Shown here piece by piece: positions 41,714 to 51,823 of a stretch of 64,000 nucleotides of DNA (position 1 is the first letter of the stretch; the number at the start of each line of letters is the position of its first letter). A program made the position numbers and the translations under genes. The notes below the pieces were generated by a model, which saw only the letters and a list, made by a program, of their open reading frames with translations, had not been told where the DNA came from and searched no databases. This stretch comes from Pseudomonas brassicacearum (GTDB taxonomy: Bacteria > Pseudomonadota > Gammaproteobacteria > Pseudomonadales > Pseudomonadaceae): NCBI RefSeq assembly GCF_009601685.2, contig NZ_CP045701.2:310001-374000 (forward strand). The letters are read 5' to 3'.

Positions 41714-43714
41714 ATGAGTGCCTCGTCCGTTCCACCCAGCGGCCTGGTCCGCATGAACCCGCCGGTCTTTTACTTCGCCGCGACCTTTATCCTGCTGTTC
41801 GGCCTGGTGGTGATTGCCATGCCCGCGCAGGCCGGCGCATGGCTGCTGGCTGCGCAGAACTGGGCGGCCAACACGGTCGGCTGGTACTACATGCTGGCGA
41901 TGACGTTGTATCTGGTCTTCGTGGTGGTCACCGCCTTGTCCGGCTACGGCAAGATCAAGCTCGGTGCCGACCACGACGAACCAGAATTCAGTTATCTGTC
42001 CTGGGCCGGCATGCTGTTCGCCGCCGGCATCAGCATCACCCTGTTTTTCTTCTGCGTGTCCGAGCCGCTGACCCACATGGTCCAGCCGCCCCAGGGCGAA
42101 GCCGGGACGGCCGAGGCGGCGCGCCAGGCCATGCAGATCCTGTTCTTGCATTGGGGGCTGCATGGCTGGGGCGTTTTTGCGTTCGTCGGCATGGCCCTGG
42201 CGTACTTCGCCTACCGGCACAATTTGCCACTGGCCCTGCGTTCAGCGTTGTATCCGTTGATCGGCAAGCGCATCAACGGCCCCATCGGCTACGCCGTGGA
42301 CGGCTTCGGCATTATCGCCACGGTGTTCGGCCTCGGCGCGGACATGGGCTTTGGTGTGCTGCACCTCAATTCCGGGCTCGACTATCTGTTCGGCATCGCC
42401 CACACACAGTGGATTCAGGTCGGCCTGATCGTGCTGATGATGGGCGCGGCGATCATTGTGGCGGTGGCCGGTGTCGACAAGGGCGTGCGGGTCATGTCCG
42501 ACATCAACATGCTGCTGGCCTGTGCGTTGCTGCTGTTCGTACTGTTCGCCGGGCCCACCCAGCATTTGCTCAACACCTTGATCCAGAACATCGGCGATTA
42601 CCTTGGCGCTCTGCCAATGAAGAGCTTCGACCTGTACGCCTACAACGAACCGAGCGACTGGCTGGGCGGCTGGACGGTGTTCTACTGGGCCTGGTGGATC
42701 GCCTGGTCGCCGTTCGTGGGGCTGTTCATCGCGCGGATTTCCCGTGGCCGCACCATTCGTGAATTCGTGTTTGGCGTGCTGCTGATTCCCCTGGGTTTCA
42801 CCCTGGCGTGGATGTCGATCTTCGGCAACAGCGCCATCGACCAAGTGCTGAACCACGGCATGAGCGCCCTGGGCATGTCTGCCCTGGAAAACCCATCGAT
42901 GAGCCTTTACCTGCTGCTGGAAACCTACCCCTGGAGCAAGACCGTCATCGCGGTCACCGTGTTCATCAGCTTCGTGTTCTTCGTCACGTCCGCCGATTCG
43001 GGCACCGTGGTGCTGTCGACGTTGTCGGCCAAGGGCGGCAACCCCGATGAGGACGGGCCGAAATGGCTGCGGGTGTTCTGGGGTGCGATGACGGCCCTGG
43101 TGACCAGTGCGTTGCTGTTCTCCGGCAGCATCGATGCCTTGAAATCGGCAGTGGTGCTGACGTCCTTGCCGTTCTCGTTGATTCTGCTGCTGATGATGTG
43201 GGGCCTGCACAAGGCGTTCTACTTGGAGTCGCAGAAGCAGATCGCGCAATTGCACTCCCTGGCGCCGGTGTCGGGTTCACGACGGGGCACGGGCGGCTGG
43301 CGCCAGCGCTTGAGCCAGGCGGTGCATTTTCCGTCCCGTGATGAGGTGTACCGTTTCCTCGACACGACGGTGCGCCCGGCCATTGAAGAAGTGACGGCGG
43401 TGTTCGTCGAAAAGGGCCTGACGGTGGTGACCCAGCCCGACCCGGCCAACGACAGTGTCAGCCTGGAGATCGGTCACGGCGAGCAGCATCCGTTTATCTA
43501 TCAGGTGCAGATGCGCGGCTACTTCACGCCGTCCTTCGCCCGCGGCGGCATGGGCTCCAAGGAACTCAACAACCGCCGTTACTACCGCGCCGAGGTGCAC
43601 TTGAGCGAAGGCAGCCAGGATTACGACCTGGTGGGCTACACCAAAGAGCAAATCATCAACGACATCCTCGACCAGTACGAGCGACACCTGCAGTTCCTGC
43701 ATTTGGTGCGCTGA
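41714..43714 (+). CDS. betT: High-affinity choline transporter, BCCT family
   Basis: The 666-residue protein has twelve membrane segments and the BCCT signature GGWTVFYWAWWIAWSPFVGLF near residue 315, followed by a cytoplasmic C-terminal domain of about 170 residues typical of osmotically controlled BetT. It imports choline using the ion gradient for glycine betaine synthesis. ATG 41714 is used; the open frame upstream runs into the operator. No betIBA genes lie beside it in this window. Confidence 0.92.
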   Translation: MSASSVPPSGLVRMNPPVFYFAATFILLFGLVVIAMPAQAGAWLLAAQNWAANTVGWYYMLAMTLYLVFVVVTALSGYGKIKLGADHDEPEFSYLSWAGMLFAAGISITLFFFCVSEPLTHMVQPPQGEAGTAEAARQAMQILFLHWGLHGWGVFAFVGMALAYFAYRHNLPLALRSALYPLIGKRINGPIGYAVDGFGIIATVFGLGADMGFGVLHLNSGLDYLFGIAHTQWIQVGLIVLMMGAAIIVAVAGVDKGVRVMSDINMLLACALLLFVLFAGPTQHLLNTLIQNIGDYLGALPMKSFDLYAYNEPSDWLGGWTVFYWAWWIAWSPFVGLFIARISRGRTIREFVFGVLLIPLGFTLAWMSIFGNSAIDQVLNHGMSALGMSALENPSMSLYLLLETYPWSKTVIAVTVFISFVFFVTSADSGTVVLSTLSAKGGNPDEDGPKWLRVFWGAMTALVTSALLFSGSIDALKSAVVLTSLPFSLILLLMMWGLHKAFYLESQKQIAQLHSLAPVSGSRRGTGGWRQRLSQAVHFPSRDEVYRFLDTTVRPAIEEVTAVFVEKGLTVVTQPDPANDSVSLEIGHGEQHPFIYQVQMRGYFTPSFARGGMGSKELNNRRYYRAEVHLSEGSQDYDLVGYTKEQIINDILDQYERHLQFLHLVR

Positions 43715-43792
43715 CCGAGGCCAAAACACCGCCGATTGTTTTTCATCTGCGCTGGCCTCGATGGCGGTTTAGCTGGCGACGCAGAAAAAACC

Positions 43793-44533
43793 TCAGACCA
43801 GTCCGCCGTTGGCCCGCAGGATCTGCCCATTCACCCAGCCAGCGGCCGGGCTCACCAGGAACGCGACGATGTTGGCGATGTCTTGCGGCTGGCCGAGGCG
43901 CTCCAAGGGCGGCATCTTGGCGAAGTGCTGGACCTGCTCTTCGCTTTTGCCATGCATGAACAGTTCGGTGGCGACCGGCCCCGGGGCCACGGCATTGACG
44001 GTGATCTGCCGACCGCGCAGTTCCTTGGCGAACACCTGGGTCAGGGATTCCACCGCGGCCTTGCTGGCGATGTACACCGAGTAGCCCGGCAGGTTCAGGC
44101 CTACGGTGCTGCTGGAAAAATTCACGATCCGGCCTGCGTCATTCAAACGGGTCGCGGCTTCGCGAAGCGTGTTGAAGGTGCCGCGCGTATTGATAGCGAA
44201 CGTGCGATCGAACAGTTCATCACTGTGCTGCGCCAGTGGCATCACCTGGAGGATGCCGGCGTTGTTGATCAACACGTCGACCTTGCCCAGTTGCGCTTCG
44301 ACTTCATCGAACATCCGACGGACATCGACGGCCGAGGACACGTCTGCCTTCACCGCTATGGCCTGGTGGCCGGCCTGGCGCAACTGGACCACCAGTTTCG
44401 AGGCTTCGGTGGCGCTGCTGGCGAAATTGATGGCCACGGCAAAACCGTCGTTGGCCAACTGCTTGGCAATTTCTGCACCGATGCCGCGGGAGGCGCCGGT
44501 CACGATGGCTACTTTGGAGGTTTGGACAGTCAT
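43793..44533 (-). CDS. Short-chain dehydrogenase/reductase (SDR)
   Basis: A 246-residue classical SDR: nucleotide motif VTGASRGIGAEIA at 11-23, NNAG near 88, catalytic YSVYIASK near 153-160, and an INFASSATEA segment after strand two that favours NADPH. The fold resembles FabG-like reductases; the substrate is unknown. It is divergent from a LysR gene that probably controls it. ATG 44533 gives the standard N-terminus. Confidence 0.9.
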   Translation of the reverse strand: MTVQTSKVAIVTGASRGIGAEIAKQLANDGFAVAINFASSATEASKLVVQLRQAGHQAIAVKADVSSAVDVRRMFDEVEAQLGKVDVLINNAGILQVMPLAQHSDELFDRTFAINTRGTFNTLREAATRLNDAGRIVNFSSSTVGLNLPGYSVYIASKAAVESLTQVFAKELRGRQITVNAVAPGPVATELFMHGKSEEQVQHFAKMPPLERLGQPQDIANIVAFLVSPAAGWVNGQILRANGGLV

Positions 44534-44667
44534 GGCGAAGGGGCTCCTTGTCTTTGGAACGTTGTGATTCGTTGGAGGCAGGTTCACATGTTTACTCTCG
44601 GCGATAAATGCAGGAGAGTTGCCTTTACTGTTCAAAATTCTTCAACAATCAGGGCGCGGGATTTCAG

Positions 44668-45558
44668 ATGGATCAGGTCAAGGCGATGAGGGTGTTTGTC
44701 CGAATATACGAGCGCAGCAGCTTCACCCTGGCCGCTGAAGACTTGACCATGCCACGGGCCACGCTGACCCACACCCTCAATCAATTCGAAGCCTGGCTGG
44801 GCGTTCGCTTGTTGGAGCGCAGCACCCGCAAGGTACGGCCGACCCTCGATGGCGAAGCCTATTACCCACGCTGCGTGCAACTGCTGGCGGAGCTCGAAGA
44901 AGCCGAACTGGCGTTTCGCGGCGTGGCGCCCAAAGGCAAGCTGAGGGTGGACTTGCACGGAACCCAGGCACGGTATTTCGTGATTCCGGCGTTGCCGCAG
45001 TTCATGGCCCGCTATCCCGACATAGAACTGTTCATCAGCGAGGCTGATCGTTTCGTCGACCTGATTGCCGAAGGCGTCGATTGCGTGCTGCGCTCCGGTG
45101 AGCTGGCGGATTCGTCACTGATCGGCCGGCGTGTCGCCAATCTTCGACAGATCACCTGTGCCAGTCCCGGTTACTTGCGCCAGTACGGCGAGCCGAAGTG
45201 CCTCGATGACTTGAAACATCACAAGGCGGTGAATTACGTCTCGCGGACCACCGCTAAACTGTATCCGTTTCAGTTCATGGTCGATGGCGAGCTCAAGGAG
45301 GTGCCTATCGGGGGCTCGCTGTCGGTGTCCGGCGCCGAAATCTATGCCGCCTCGGCTATCGCCGGCCTGGGCCTGATCCAGTGCCCGCATTACCGAATGG
45401 AGGAGCAGATCCAGCAGGGACTGATCCAGGAAGTCCTCACCGCCACCCCACCACCGTCCATGCCGGTCTCAGTGCTCTACCCGCACAACCGGCTCATGTC
45501 GCCGCGGGTGCGGGTGTTTGTGGATTGGTTGGGGGAGGTGTTTGCGCAGGCGCGTTAA
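44668..45558 (+). CDS. LysR-family transcriptional regulator
   Basis: The 296-residue protein has an N-terminal winged helix (AMRVFVRIYERSSFTLAAEDL, RLLERSTRKVRPTLDGEAY) and a substrate-binding domain from residue about 90. Its pattern (LRVDLHGTQARYFVIPALPQF) is that of the large AaeR/DmlR-like group. ATG 44668 is chosen over a frame open from 44608. It is divergent from the SDR gene, the usual arrangement of a LysR regulator and its target. Confidence 0.9.
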   Translation: MDQVKAMRVFVRIYERSSFTLAAEDLTMPRATLTHTLNQFEAWLGVRLLERSTRKVRPTLDGEAYYPRCVQLLAELEEAELAFRGVAPKGKLRVDLHGTQARYFVIPALPQFMARYPDIELFISEADRFVDLIAEGVDCVLRSGELADSSLIGRRVANLRQITCASPGYLRQYGEPKCLDDLKHHKAVNYVSRTTAKLYPFQFMVDGELKEVPIGGSLSVSGAEIYAASAIAGLGLIQCPHYRMEEQIQQGLIQEVLTATPPPSMPVSVLYPHNRLMSPRVRVFVDWLGEVFAQAR

Positions 45559-45671
45559 TATGGTCTCCGATTTCCTGGCGCTCCCACACCTGATCTGCGA
45601 ACTTTCAGCCTGACCGATGCGTCTGTGAAGTGTTAGCTTCTGCCACCAGTGTCCGAACAGAGAGCCTTTCG

Positions 45672-46709
45672 ATGACCTACACCGCTGCGCAAAACCGCTA
45701 CGAGTCCATTCCTTATCGCCGCGTCGGTCGCAGCGGGCTGGTACTGCCGGCGCTGTCGCTGGGGTTGTGGCACAACTTTGGCGACAGTACGCCCATCGAT
45801 ACCCAGCGCGCCTTGCTGCGCACGGCGTTCGACCTGGGCATCAACCACTTCGACCTGGCAAACAACTACGGCCCTCCCTACGGTAGCGCCGAGATCAATT
45901 TCGGCCGATTGCTGCGCGAAGATTTCAAGCAGTACCGCGATGAGTTGATCATCTCCAGCAAGGCCGGTTGGGACATGTGGCCAGGCCCATACGGCCAGGG
46001 CGGTGGCTCGCGCAAATACGTGCTCGCCAGTCTCGACCAGAGCCTGCAACGCCTGGAGCTGGACTATGTGGATATCTTTTATTCCCACCGTTTCGACCCC
46101 GACACCCCACTGGAAGAAACGGCCAGCGCACTGGCCACTGCCGTGCAGCAGGGCAAGGCGTTGTACATCGGTATTTCCTCGTATTCCGGCGTGAAGACCC
46201 GGGAAATGGCGGCACTGCTCAAAGAGTGGAAAGTCCCGCTGCTGATTCACCAGCCGGCCTACAACCTGCTCAACCGCTGGGTGGAAAAAGACCTGCTGGA
46301 TGCCACCGACGAACTGGGCACCGGTGTGATTGCTTTCACACCACTGGCCCAAGGCCTGCTGACCGACAAATACCTCAAGGGCATTCCCGCCGATGCGCGG
46401 GTGAACCGTCCGGGCGGCGGCTCGTTGCAGGCTTCGCACCTGTCGGAGGAAAACATCGCCCATGTACGTGCGCTCAATGAGATTGCCCAGCGGCGTGGCC
46501 AAAGCCTGGCGCAAATGGCCCTGGCCTGGACTCTGCGCGATCCACGCGTGACCAGCGCGCTGATCGGCGCCAGCCGGCCGGAGCAAATCATCGAGAACGT
46601 CGGGGCGTTGCAGAACCTGAGCTTCAGTGCCGAAGAACTGGCGCAGATCGATCGGTTTGCCCAGGAGGGCGGGATTAATCTTTGGGAGAAGCCTTCGTCG
46701 GCTGAGTAA
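45672..46709 (+). CDS. Aldo/keto reductase, YghZ/MgrA type
   Basis: A 345-residue NADPH-dependent reductase with the catalytic tetrad in HFDLANNYGPP (Asp, Tyr), ISSKAGWDMWPGPYG (Lys) and DIFYSHRFD (His). The GWDMWPGPYGQGGGSRKY insert is characteristic of YghZ, which detoxifies methylglyoxal and other aldehydes. No obvious operon partner; a family C repeat follows. Confidence 0.9.
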   Translation: MTYTAAQNRYESIPYRRVGRSGLVLPALSLGLWHNFGDSTPIDTQRALLRTAFDLGINHFDLANNYGPPYGSAEINFGRLLREDFKQYRDELIISSKAGWDMWPGPYGQGGGSRKYVLASLDQSLQRLELDYVDIFYSHRFDPDTPLEETASALATAVQQGKALYIGISSYSGVKTREMAALLKEWKVPLLIHQPAYNLLNRWVEKDLLDATDELGTGVIAFTPLAQGLLTDKYLKGIPADARVNRPGGGSLQASHLSEENIAHVRALNEIAQRRGQSLAQMALAWTLRDPRVTSALIGASRPEQIIENVGALQNLSFSAEELAQIDRFAQEGGINLWEKPSSAE

Positions 46710-46751
46710 CGCCTGACACCCTCTGGCGAGGGTGCTTGCTCCCGCTGGGCC

Positions 46752-46877
46752 TGTAGGAGCTGTGTAGGAGCTGTCGAGTGCAACGAGGCTGCGATCTTTC
46801 CTCCAACGCTTGAGTCTCAAGCGAAAGATCAAAAGATCAAAAGATCAAAAGATCGCAGCCTTCGGCAGCTCCTACAG
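46752..46877. repeat. Palindromic repeat with AAAAGATC core, family C (copy 6)
   Basis: The left arm has GTAGGAGCTGT in two copies. The core at 46823-46854 is GAAAGATC plus three AAAAGATC units. It lies between the convergent aldo/keto reductase and gshA genes. Confidence 0.87.
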
Positions 46878-46903
46878 TGCAAGCCAGCGACGCGTCCTCG
46901 GGG

Positions 46904-48502
46904 TCAGTTACTGATCGCCAGAATGCTCGCCTGATACGAACCCACGAACACATCGAAATCCCCCACCTCGTTCTGCTCCAGCTCAGTTTGCTGGACCAGC
47001 GATTCACGAGCGTTTTCCTCGAAGGCCGTCTGTTCCTCGGCAGGCAAAGGTTCGGCGCGGAAGAATTCGGCGTGGGCCTTGCTTTGGCGCAGGGAGAACT
47101 GGGCGAAGCTTTCCTGATGCTCGGCCATGGCGGCCAGTACCTGGGCGGAGGGCGTCAGGGACGGATCGCGGACCTTCGCCAATTGCGCATCCAGCGCCTG
47201 GCGGTGGACATCGCCACCTTGGCTTTGGTCGAGCAGCGAGGCCAGCGGCGCGATTTTTTCCAGTAATTCGATGGCCCAGGCCTGCATGTCCACCGCTTGG
47301 CCTTGGCGCTGCAATTGCAGGCCCGGCTTGCGACCTTCCTTGACCACCGTCAGGAAGTTGCTCGTGGCGTTGCTGCATTCGTTGTTTTCCAGCTGCGGGC
47401 TGTCGTTGAGGCCGCAATACAGCAGGAACGCATCGAGGAACCGCGATTCGGTGAGGTCGATGCCCATCGGCAGGAACGGGTTGATGTCCAGGCAACGCAC
47501 TTCGACGTACTGGATACCCCGGGCCATCAAGGCCTGGATCGGCCGCTCGCCGCTGTAGGTCACGCGTTTGGGGCGGATGTTGGAGTAGTACTCGTTTTCG
47601 ATCTGCAAAATGTTGGTGTTGAGCTGCACCCACTCACCGTTCTGGTGGGTGCCGACTTCGACGTACGGCGCGTAGGGCGTCGCCACCGCTTTGCGCAGGC
47701 TGTCGGTGTAGCTGGTCAGGTCGTTGTAGCAAGGCGTGAGGCCAGCCTGGGCGTTGCTTTGGTAACCCAGGTCGCTCATGCGCAGGCTGGTGGCGTAGGG
47801 CAGGTACAAGGTGTCCGGGTCCAGTTGCTCCAACTGGTGCGGGCGCCCCCGCAGGAAACCGGCGTCCAGGGCTGGCGAGGCGCCAAACAGGTACATCAGC
47901 AACCAGCTGTAGCGGCGGAAATTACGGATCAGCGCGATGTAGGCCGACGACTGGAAGTCGCGGTCGCTGGCCTCGACGCCTTCGGCCTGCCGGAGCAGGG
48001 GCCAGAGCTTTTCCGGCAGGGAAAAGTTGTAGTGGATCCCGGCAATGCATTGCATGGTCTTGCCGTAGCGCAGGGCCAGGCCCTTGCGGTAGACGTACTT
48101 GAGCCGACCGATGTTCGAGGTACCGTAATACGCGATCGGGATGTCCTCTTCCGCCGGCAGTGGGCACGGCATCGAAGGGCTCCACAGGTACTCGTCGTCC
48201 AGTTTGCTGTAGGCAAACCGGTGGATCTTGTCGAGGCTGCGCAGGGTATCGGCCGGGTTGGCCAGGGCCGGCGTGATGAATTCCAGCAGCGACTCGGAAT
48301 AGTCGGTAGTGATCTGTTCGTTGGTCAACGCCGAACCCAGGGCCTTGGGGTGCGGGGTCTGCGCCAGGTGCCCATCGCCGGTGACGCGCAGGCATTCACG
48401 CTCGATGCCGTGCAGGCACTGTTCGAGCAGGGAGAGGTTGGCGCGCTCGCCAAGCAGGGCCAGGCGGCGGTTTAAAAGGTCGCTCAAGTTGAATTCCTTC
48501 AC
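46904..48502 (-). CDS. gshA: Glutamate-cysteine ligase
   Basis: The 532-residue enzyme catalyses the first step of glutathione synthesis. It is the gammaproteobacterial type 1 form: [23 protein letters not shown] at the N-terminus, [13 protein letters not shown], and [20 protein letters not shown]. Length and motifs agree with E. coli GshA. It stands alone on its strand. Confidence 0.95.
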   Translation of the reverse strand: MKEFNLSDLLNRRLALLGERANLSLLEQCLHGIERECLRVTGDGHLAQTPHPKALGSALTNEQITTDYSESLLEFITPALANPADTLRSLDKIHRFAYSKLDDEYLWSPSMPCPLPAEEDIPIAYYGTSNIGRLKYVYRKGLALRYGKTMQCIAGIHYNFSLPEKLWPLLRQAEGVEASDRDFQSSAYIALIRNFRRYSWLLMYLFGASPALDAGFLRGRPHQLEQLDPDTLYLPYATSLRMSDLGYQSNAQAGLTPCYNDLTSYTDSLRKAVATPYAPYVEVGTHQNGEWVQLNTNILQIENEYYSNIRPKRVTYSGERPIQALMARGIQYVEVRCLDINPFLPMGIDLTESRFLDAFLLYCGLNDSPQLENNECSNATSNFLTVVKEGRKPGLQLQRQGQAVDMQAWAIELLEKIAPLASLLDQSQGGDVHRQALDAQLAKVRDPSLTPSAQVLAAMAEHQESFAQFSLRQSKAHAEFFRAEPLPAEEQTAFEENARESLVQQTELEQNEVGDFDVFVGSYQASILAISN

Positions 48503-48613
48503 GCGTCAGTCGCCCCAATATGGGGGTGGGCAAGACGGTCTACAAGGGTGAAGTTAAAACTGGCGTTTTCGCCTGGTTTTTGTGCGGCCTCAAGGCTAAT
48601 CGCCGCTGTCCCT

Positions 48614-48702
48614 TGTGGGAGCGGGCTTGCTCGCGATGGCGGATGGTCAGTCAGCATCAACGCTGCTGATCCACCGCTATCGCGAGCAAGCTCGCTCCCA
48701 CA
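48614..48702. repeat. REP palindrome, family B
   Basis: Arms TGTGGGAGCGGGCTTGCTCG and its complement (with a few changes) lie in the 257-base gap between gshA and the thioesterase gene. Confidence 0.85.
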
Positions 48703-48759
48703 GGAAATCTCGACACCGCATTCGTGGCGTCGAAATTACCCCAAATCGATGACAGGGAG

Positions 48760-49143
48760 CTATAGGACAGCGAACGTGCCTTGCGCTTTTGCGACCAGTT
48801 TTTCGCCTTGCATCACCTCGGCCTCGACCACCAGCGTGCGCCGCCCCGGGTGGATGACCCGGGCGGTGCACAACACATCGCCGTCGGACACGGCGCGAAT
48901 GTAGTTGATCTTGCATTCGATGGTCGCGCTCTGCTGGTCAAAGCCATGGACACTGGAGCAGGCCAGTCCCATGGCGATGTCCACCAGGCTGAACAGCGCG
49001 CCGCCGTGCAGCTTGCCGCCGCGATTGCGCAGCGGCGGCTCAAGGCTCAGGGCGACTTGCGCCACCCCGTCCCCAAGGCTGTGCAGACGGCAGCCGAGCA
49101 GCTTGAAAAACGCGCTCTCCACCAACCCGGCTGGCACGTCCAT
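48760..49143 (-). CDS. PaaI-family hotdog thioesterase
   Basis: A 127-residue hotdog-fold acyl-CoA thioesterase with the family active-site stretch GGKLHGGALFSLVDIAMGLA and the C-terminal RTLVVEAEVMQGEKLVAKA. The start codon shares one base with the tex stop (TGATG), so the two genes are cotranscribed and coupled. The acyl substrate is unknown. Confidence 0.9.
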   Translation of the reverse strand: MDVPAGLVESAFFKLLGCRLHSLGDGVAQVALSLEPPLRNRGGKLHGGALFSLVDIAMGLACSSVHGFDQQSATIECKINYIRAVSDGDVLCTARVIHPGRRTLVVEAEVMQGEKLVAKAQGTFAVL

Positions 49144-51467
49144 CAGCGTTTCTTCAACTGCTTGGCGTTGGCGAACAACGAGGCCATGGCGTTGTTCGCC
49201 GGCGCCGCGGTGGCGGTTTCCTTGCGCGGCGCGGTGTTTTGCGACTGGCGTGGCGTCGAGCCTGGACGCGCACCGCGGGCACCGTCGACTTTCTCGCCCG
49301 GTGTGTCGCTCATGCGCATCGACAGGCCGACGCGTTTGCGCGCAATGTCGACTTCCATGACCTTCACTTTCACCACATCACCGGCCTTCACCGCTTCGCG
49401 CGGGTCCTTGATGAACTTCTCGGACAAGGCCGAGATGTGCACCAGGCCGTCCTGATGCACGCCGATGTCGACGAAGGCGCCGAAGTTGGTGACGTTGGTC
49501 ACCACGCCTTCGAGGATCATGCCCGGTTGCAGGTCCTTGAGGTCTTCGACGCCGTCCTGGAACTCGGCGGTCTTGAACTCGGGGCGCGGGTCGCGGCCCG
49601 GTTTCTCCAGTTCCTGGAGGATGTCGGTGACGGTGGGCAGGCCGAAGGTTTCGTCGGTGAATTTCTTCGGATCCAGGCGTTTGAGGAACCCGGCGTCACC
49701 GATCAGCGAACGGATGTCGCGGTCGGTCTGGGCGGCGATGCGTTGCACCAGCGGGTAGGCTTCAGGGTGGACCGCAGAGGAGTCCAGCGGGTTGTCGCCG
49801 TTCATGACCCGCAGGAAGCCGGCGGCCTGTTCGAAGGTCTTTTCGCCCAGGCGCGGGACTTTCTTCAACGCGGCGCGGGTCTTGAACGCGCCGTGTTCGT
49901 CGCGGTGGGTGACGATGTTCTGCGCCAGCGTGGCGTTCAGGCCGGAGATACGCGCCAACAGCGCCACCGAAGCGGTGTTCACGTCCACGCCCACCGCGTT
50001 CACGCAATCCTCCACCACGGCGTCCAGGCCACGGGCCAGTTTCAACTGGGAAACGTCGTGCTGGTACTGGCCGACACCGATGGATTTGGGGTCGATCTTC
50101 ACCAGTTCCGCCAGTGGGTCCTGCAAGCGACGGGCGATGGACACCGCGCCACGGATCGACACGTCCAGGTCCGGGAATTCCTTGGAGGCCAGTTCCGACG
50201 CCGAGTAAACCGAAGCGCCGGCCTCGGAAACCATGACCTTGGTCATCTTCATGGCTGGGTATTTCTTGATCAACTCGGCGGCCAGCTTGTCGGTCTCGCG
50301 GCTGGCGGTGCCGTTGCCGATGGCGATCAGGTCCACCGAATGCTTGGCGCACAGGGCGGCGAGCACGGCGAGGGTCTGGTCCCACTTGTTGTGCGGCACG
50401 TGCGGGTAGACCGTGGCGTGGTCCAGCAACTTGCCGGTGGAATCCACCACCGCCACCTTGCAACCGGTGCGCAGGCCCGGGTCCAGGCCCAGGGTGGCGC
50501 GCGGGCCGGCCGGGGCGGCCAGCAGCAGGTCGTGCAGGTTGTGGGCGAACACATTGATCGCCTCGGTCTCGGCGTTATCGCGCAACTCGCCCAGCAGGTC
50601 GGTTTCCAGGTGGGTGTAGAGCTTGACCTTCCAAGTCCAGCGCACCACCTCGGCCAGCCATTTGTCGGCGGCGCGGTTCTGGTTCTGGATGCCGAACTGC
50701 TGGCCGATCATGCCTTCGCACGGGTGCATGGTGCCGGGCAACTCTTCACCGACTTTCAATGCGGAACTGAGGATGCCTTCGTTGCGGCCGCGGAAAATCG
50801 CCAGGGCGCGGTGCGATGGCATGCTCTTGAGCGGTTCGTCGTGTTCGAAGTAGTCGCGAAACTTCGCGCCTTCCTCTTCCTTGCCGGCGATCACCCGGGC
50901 GCTGAGGGTGGCTTCCTGCTTGAGGTAGTTACGCAGTTTTTCCAGCAGGTTGGCGTCTTCGGCGAAACGCTCCATGAGGATGTACTTGGCACCTTCCAGC
51001 GCCGCTTTTACGTCCGCCACGCCTTTTTCGGCATCGACGAAGCGCGCGGCTTCGGTTTCAGGGGTCAGGGTCGGGTCGTTGAACAAGCCGTCGGCCAGCT
51101 CGCCGAGGCCGGCTTCCAGGGCGATCTGGCCCTTGGTGCGGCGCTTTTGCTTGTAGGGCAGGTACAAGTCTTCAAGGCGGGTCTTGGTGTCGGCCAGCTT
51201 GATATCGCGCTCAAGTTGCGGGGTCAGCTTGCCCTGCTCCTGGATGCTGGCCAGGATGCTTATACGCCGTTCGTCGAGTTCTCGCAGGTAGCGCAGGCGT
51301 TCTTCCAGATGCCGCAATTGGATGTCATCGAGGCTGCCGGTCACTTCTTTGCGGTAACGAGCGATGAAAGGCACCGTGGAGCCTTCATCGAGTAGCGCGA
51401 CGGCCGCTTCGACCTGTTGTGGGCGTACACCGAGTTCCTCGGCGATGCGGCTGTTGATGCTGTCCAT
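49143..51467 (-). CDS. tex: Tex-family transcription accessory protein
   Basis: The 774-residue RNA-binding protein shows the full Tex layout: N-terminal helical domain ([26 protein letters not shown]), YqgF-like RNase fold ([18 protein letters not shown]), helix-hairpin-helix repeats ([19 protein letters not shown]) and a C-terminal S1 domain ([20 protein letters not shown]). ATG 51467 gives the usual start [14 protein letters not shown] lysine-ended, low-complexity tail follows the S1 domain. Confidence 0.95.
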   Translation of the reverse strand: MDSINSRIAEELGVRPQQVEAAVALLDEGSTVPFIARYRKEVTGSLDDIQLRHLEERLRYLRELDERRISILASIQEQGKLTPQLERDIKLADTKTRLEDLYLPYKQKRRTKGQIALEAGLGELADGLFNDPTLTPETEAARFVDAEKGVADVKAALEGAKYILMERFAEDANLLEKLRNYLKQEATLSARVIAGKEEEGAKFRDYFEHDEPLKSMPSHRALAIFRGRNEGILSSALKVGEELPGTMHPCEGMIGQQFGIQNQNRAADKWLAEVVRWTWKVKLYTHLETDLLGELRDNAETEAINVFAHNLHDLLLAAPAGPRATLGLDPGLRTGCKVAVVDSTGKLLDHATVYPHVPHNKWDQTLAVLAALCAKHSVDLIAIGNGTASRETDKLAAELIKKYPAMKMTKVMVSEAGASVYSASELASKEFPDLDVSIRGAVSIARRLQDPLAELVKIDPKSIGVGQYQHDVSQLKLARGLDAVVEDCVNAVGVDVNTASVALLARISGLNATLAQNIVTHRDEHGAFKTRAALKKVPRLGEKTFEQAAGFLRVMNGDNPLDSSAVHPEAYPLVQRIAAQTDRDIRSLIGDAGFLKRLDPKKFTDETFGLPTVTDILQELEKPGRDPRPEFKTAEFQDGVEDLKDLQPGMILEGVVTNVTNFGAFVDIGVHQDGLVHISALSEKFIKDPREAVKAGDVVKVKVMEVDIARKRVGLSMRMSDTPGEKVDGARGARPGSTPRQSQNTAPRKETATAAPANNAMASLFANAKQLKKR

Positions 51468-51823
51468 AAAACCACCTGACAAATTGTGAAATCAGGCTCG
51501 CCACCGCAGAAGCCGGGCTCGGCGAGACTGGTTGAGCGGCCTGGCATGCGCCGCTGCCTGGGTCAAAAGGCTGCCTGTTGACCCGTGAAATTCAAAAAGT
51601 GCTGCCGGGCCAAGGAGAGAAAATGACACGCCGGATCACGAGCCGGCATTCCCTGGCACAAAAGGCCGCGCATTATAACCAGCGTTCCGTCCCGAGGGGG
51701 GGACATGGTCTGTCGGCTTGATCCCCGGATTTGTGGTGATAGAGGAAAAATCTGCTAACAATGCACACGGTGCGTATAACGGCAGCTAGGCCATAATGCG
51801 CGCCGAGATCAAAGGAGCTTCCT
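51468..51823. other. Intergenic region with divergent tex and ompR promoters
   Basis: About 356 bases between divergent genes. On the minus strand TATAATGCGCGGCC begins at 51677 and gives a strong -10 for tex. A 32-codon plus-strand ORF at 51622-51720 with AAGGAG ahead overlaps it and is probably chance. No repeat family is present. Confidence 0.5.
51672..51677 (-). promoter_or_regulatory. Candidate -10 box for tex
   Basis: TATAAT on the minus strand, followed by GCGCGGCC, about 205 bases upstream of the tex start. No clear -35 hexamer at 17 bases. Confidence 0.4.

Noticed and set aside
43715..43792. GAGGCC...GGCCTC inverted sequence after betT as a terminator
   Set aside because: The arms are only six bases with a long loop and no T tract, so the case is too weak.
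51622..51720. A 32-codon ORF with a good AAGGAG site upstream of ompR
   Set aside because: It overlaps the likely tex promoter (TATAAT on the other strand), is very short and resembles nothing known.
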